This document shows, piece after piece, positions 6,260 through 8,761 of a DNA stretch of 8,761 bases (position 1 is its first letter; the number at the start of each line of letters is the position of its first letter). Below the pieces are notes generated by a model that was not told the DNA's origin, did no database searches, and saw nothing but the letters and a program-made list of their open reading frames with translations. The stretch spans positions 1-8,761 of the forward strand of contig PWOK01000184.1 of assembly GCA_003557445.1 (NCBI GenBank). Direction: 5' to 3'. The translations under genes were made by a program, and so were the position numbers. Source of the stretch: Halanaerobiaceae bacterium. GTDB taxonomy: Bacteria > Bacillota_F > Halanaerobiia > Halanaerobiales > CSSED10-376.

Positions 6260-7483
6260 TTATTTTTCCCCTCCCGGATTCCAGTTGAAAAATCTGCTGG
6301 ATATAATTATCCCTGCTATTAACCAGACAGCTGGTACTGTAATATTCATAATAAAAGAGGTTGGACTGGGATAAACCCCTAAAACATCCCTTAATCCATT
6401 AATTAAATAGGTAACTGGATTAATTAAAACTATTATTCTTAACAATCCAGGGAGTCCCATAACTGGAAAGAAGAGACCTCCTAAAAACATCATGGGATAT
6501 ATAAATGCCTGAGTCATAGTACCTGCTGATTCCTGGGAACGAACAACTGAAAGAATAAAAAAGCCCAGGGAAAGAAAAACAATCAAAGAATATAACATAA
6601 GAAAAATACTCACAGGAGTAAATATGTTTAAATTAAAACCAAAGAAAATTCTTCCCCAGCCATATATCAATAAAACCTGAATCAGAGAAATAACAATAAT
6701 AAAAAGAAATATTCCTGTAAAATAATTTCCAGGTCTCATGGGAGTGGCAAAATATCTTCGCAAAATTCCTTTTTCTCTTCTTGCTGATATCTTTTCTACA
6801 AAAATTTCTAAACCTGAAGAAAGAAAAGTCATTAATATAATTCCCGGTAAAAGATAATCAACCATGGAAAAACTCTCTCCTGTTGCAGCAGTTGTTATCT
6901 GATTTCTACTGATTTGCACCAGATCACCCTTATCAATTAAACCACTTCGTATATTTATTTCTTTATTTATATCAGAGATAATCCCTGAAATTATATCAGC
7001 TGATAAAGAAGATATTTGATTTTCAGAATTTCTGTATATTGTCAATTGACCTGCTTCTGATTCTTCTCCAGCAGGTAAAAACTGATATCTTATTTTATTT
7101 AGTATCTGATCATTAATTCCTTCTGGAATCACCAGTAGGGCATGTCTATCACCTTTTTCCAGAAGTTCTTTTTCTCTAGCAAGAAACTCTTCTTTGCTTT
7201 CATCAGCTCCCGGTTTATGTAATACAAGCCAGTTTTGTTGTTCATCCCTGGCTAAATCTGTAAAAACCTGATTTATAATCATTGAAAAATTTTCATCAGA
7301 CTGTTCCTCTTCAAAATTAACCATACTTACCTGAAAAACAACAGAACCATCTTCAAACCCTCCAAAAACCAGGACCAGAATACTCATTAATAATAGAGGG
7401 AAAACCATATTCCAGAATATAGCATATTTGTCACGCACCTGTTGCCTTAAATACTGCAAAAAAACAGTCCTTATGGATTTCAT
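6260..7483 (-). CDS. ABC-2 type exporter permease, first subunit
   Basis: A 407-residue membrane protein with the same plan as its neighbour but clearly different in sequence. The first helix is at about 20-42, a large extracytoplasmic domain spans about 43-206, and helices follow at about 207-227, 254-277, 289-313, 323-345 and 378-397. EKGILRRYFATP (237-248) is the expected coupling segment facing the ATPase, and FLGGLFFPVMGLP (333-345) and INPVTYLINGLRD (354-366) are typical ABC-2 blocks. The outer domain is polar and rich in Glu and Gln. The ATG overlaps the ATPase stop codon by four bases (ATGA), with AAGGGG upstream, so the two are translationally coupled. The larger outer domain compared with the second subunit suggests the two halves are not interchangeable. 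Confidence 0.9.
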   Translation of the reverse strand: MKSIRTVFLQYLRQQVRDKYAIFWNMVFPLLLMSILVLVFGGFEDGSVVFQVSMVNFEEEQSDENFSMIINQVFTDLARDEQQNWLVLHKPGADESKEEFLAREKELLEKGDRHALLVIPEGINDQILNKIRYQFLPAGEESEAGQLTIYRNSENQISSLSADIISGIISDINKEINIRSGLIDKGDLVQISRNQITTAATGESFSMVDYLLPGIILMTFLSSGLEIFVEKISARREKGILRRYFATPMRPGNYFTGIFLFIIVISLIQVLLIYGWGRIFFGFNLNIFTPVSIFLMLYSLIVFLSLGFFILSVVRSQESAGTMTQAFIYPMMFLGGLFFPVMGLPGLLRIIVLINPVTYLINGLRDVLGVYPSPTSFIMNITVPAVWLIAGIIISSRFFNWNPGGEK

Positions 7484-8415
7484 TCTCTCAACCCCTTCCC
7501 TGTTAATTCTAAAAACACATCTTCCAGGTTAGGGCGTCTGATCATCAAATTATCCAGTTCAAGATTTTTATTTTCTGACCATTTTAATAATTTTGACATA
7601 GCTGAAGATAATTTTTCTACAAATATTGATATTTGATTATCCTTTACATTGGTTTTCTTGAATAAATTTATTAATTGCTGGATATCCTCTTTTTCTAAAT
7701 CACCTTTTTCAAAATCAATAACATTCTCACGACCAAGGTCAGATACCAGTTCCCTGGTGGAGCCTCTGGCAATTATTTTGCCCTGATCCATAATATAAAC
7801 ATAATCAGAAAGCTGTTCAGCTTCTTCCATATAATGAGTTGTTAAAAAGATTGTTTTTCCTTCCTGTTTAAGCTTTTTTATCAAACCCCAGACATTTCTT
7901 CGGGCCTGAGGATCAAGACCGGTAGTTGGTTCATCTAAAAATACTATCCGGGGATCATTTATTAAAGCAAGGCCAATAGCAAGTCTCTGTCTCTGTCCTC
8001 CTGATAAATCTTCTACAAAGGAATCCTCTTTTTCCTTGAGAACAATCAAATCCAGGATATCATTTATTTTAAGAGATTTTTTAAAAAAAGAAGCAAACAT
8101 CTCTATAATTTCTTTTACTTTGATTTTTTCAATAAAATTATTTTCCTGTAACAAAACTCCTATCTCTTCTTTTTCTTTTTTACCAATTTTTGAACATTTT
8201 TCGCCGAAAAAATATATTTCACCACTGTCAGCGCCTTTTAAACCCTCCAGTATTTCCAGAGTTGTTGTTTTTCCAGCACCATTGGGGCCAAGTAGTGTGA
8301 AAACCTGGCCTTTTTTCACATAAAAAGAAATACCATCAACTGCTTTAACATTACCATAGTGTTTTTTCAAATCTTTAACTTCCAGAGCTTTTTGAGTAGT
8401 CTTTTTTTTAGACAT
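7480..8415 (-). CDS. ABC exporter ATP-binding protein (DrrA/CcmA type)
   Basis: The 311-residue cytoplasmic ATPase powers the two permeases encoded downstream. All the nucleotide-binding motifs are intact: Walker A GPNGAGKTT (43-51), Q-loop Gln90, the signature LSGGQ (137-141), Walker B IVFLDEP (157-163), D-loop GLDP (166-169) and the switch His194 in TTHYMEEAE. The C-terminal extension (about 225-311) ends in RRPNLEDVFLELTGKG, the characteristic tail of ATPases of ABC-2 drug and antibiotic exporters. The ATG has CAGGAGG (complement of 8422-8428) 6 bases upstream. It is the first gene of the exporter operon and sits directly behind a consensus promoter. Confidence 0.95.
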   Translation of the reverse strand: MSKKKTTQKALEVKDLKKHYGNVKAVDGISFYVKKGQVFTLLGPNGAGKTTTLEILEGLKGADSGEIYFFGEKCSKIGKKEKEEIGVLLQENNFIEKIKVKEIIEMFASFFKKSLKINDILDLIVLKEKEDSFVEDLSGGQRQRLAIGLALINDPRIVFLDEPTTGLDPQARRNVWGLIKKLKQEGKTIFLTTHYMEEAEQLSDYVYIMDQGKIIARGSTRELVSDLGRENVIDFEKGDLEKEDIQQLINLFKKTNVKDNQISIFVEKLSSAMSKLLKWSENKNLELDNLMIRRPNLEDVFLELTGKGLRE

Positions 8416-8447
8416 TTTCAGCCTCCTGTTTTATATAATATGTAATA

Positions 8448-8476
8448 ATTATAAAATAATATATTTTTACTGTCAA
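8448..8476 (-). promoter_or_regulatory. Consensus sigma-A promoter of the ABC exporter operon
   Basis: On the minus strand TTGACA (8476-8471) and TATAAT (8453-8448) are both perfect and separated by exactly 17 bases. Transcription would start near 8441 and give a leader of about 26 bases containing the CAGGAGG site. No hairpin or operator palindrome is obvious in the leader, so high constitutive expression or repression by an unseen regulator are both possible. Confidence 0.9.
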
Positions 8477-8512
8477 TCTTATTAATTAAGTTTTTTCGTT
8501 AAAATGAGTAAA

Positions 8513-8539
8513 TTGATTCTTTTTTACATAAGCTAAAAT
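8513..8539 (+). promoter_or_regulatory. Possible promoter of the CBS-domain gene
   Basis: TTGATT (8513-8518) and TAAAAT (8534-8539) form a weak sigma-A pair with a short 15-base spacer. The position, 25 bases before the ATG, is suitable, but the match is modest and the region is AT-rich. Confidence 0.3.
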
Positions 8540-8564
8540 TAAATTAAAAAGGGAGGTTGATTTT

Positions 8565-8761
8565 ATGCAACTAAAAAATGTTATGACAGGTAATGTTACA
8601 ACTGTAAACCCTGATGATTCTATACATCAGGCAGCAAAAGTAATGAAAGATATTAATGTAGGAGCTGTCCCTGTCTGTCAGGGAGATACACCTGTTGGTA
8701 TTGTTACTGATCGAGATATATCCATAAGAAGTATAGCAGATGGAGAAGACCCTTCTACTCC
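8565..8761 (+). CDS. CBS-domain protein, partial at the right edge
   Basis: The frame opens at ATG 8565 and runs 65 codons to the window end without a stop, so only the N-terminus is seen. GGGAGG (8551-8556) lies 8 bases upstream. The sequence carries the start of a CBS domain: KNVMTGNVTTVNPDDSI (4-20), the helix HQAAKVMKDINVGAVPVC and the strand-turn VGIVTDRDI (44-52). This is the arrangement of small stand-alone CBS-pair proteins that bind adenosyl nucleotides such as AMP or ATP and act as energy or signal sensors. A larger protein with CBS domains at its N-terminus is not excluded. It is divergent from the exporter operon across 149 bases, with no evident functional link. Confidence 0.88.
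   Translation, partial: MQLKNVMTGNVTTVNPDDSIHQAAKVMKDINVGAVPVCQGDTPVGIVTDRDISIRSIADGEDPST

Noticed and set aside
8036..8323. Plus-strand open frame of 95 codons inside the ABC ATPase gene
   Set aside because: It is the complement of the Walker A and Q-loop region of the ATPase and is explained by that gene.

Overview
The window is AT-rich and has the look of a low-GC Gram-positive (Firmicutes-type) genome. Most genes have strong AGGAGG-like ribosome binding sites, there is one perfect sigma-A type promoter, and there is a lipobox signal peptide. An anaerobe of the Halanaerobiales kind would fit, but that is an impression from protein style, not something the sequence proves.

Left part (1-3860). 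A minus-strand reading frame leaves the window at base 1. It has a strong ribosome binding site and an N-terminal membrane segment, and a possible 29-30 residue small ORF lies just upstream of it. Divergent from these, on the plus strand, is a tight three-gene operon: a DeoC-family class I aldolase (361-1026), an FGGY sugar kinase (1049-2578) and an enolase-superfamily acid-sugar dehydratase of the ManD/RspA group (2603-3805). It is closed by a clear hairpin terminator that should work in both directions. Dehydratase, kinase and aldolase together form a plausible catabolic route: dehydrate a sugar acid to a 2-keto-3-deoxy acid, phosphorylate it, then cleave it. This would differ from the usual PfkB-type KDG kinase plus KDPG aldolase pairing. 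Both the aldolase and the dehydratase carry active-site changes that point away from their textbook substrates, so the substrate is open. This operon is the most interesting part of the window.

Middle part (3873-5036, minus strand). Two exported proteins of 175 residues each: one of unknown function with a signal peptide, and one PsbP-like lipoprotein.

Right part (5185-8415, minus strand). A three-gene ABC-2 exporter operon: an ATPase, then two different permeases that form a likely heterodimer. The genes are translationally coupled (4-base overlap, then a 1-base gap) and are driven by a consensus TTGACA-17-TATAAT promoter. Divergent from it, a CBS-domain protein begins at 8565 and runs off the right edge.

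No rRNA, tRNA, CRISPR array, insertion sequence or phage gene was seen.
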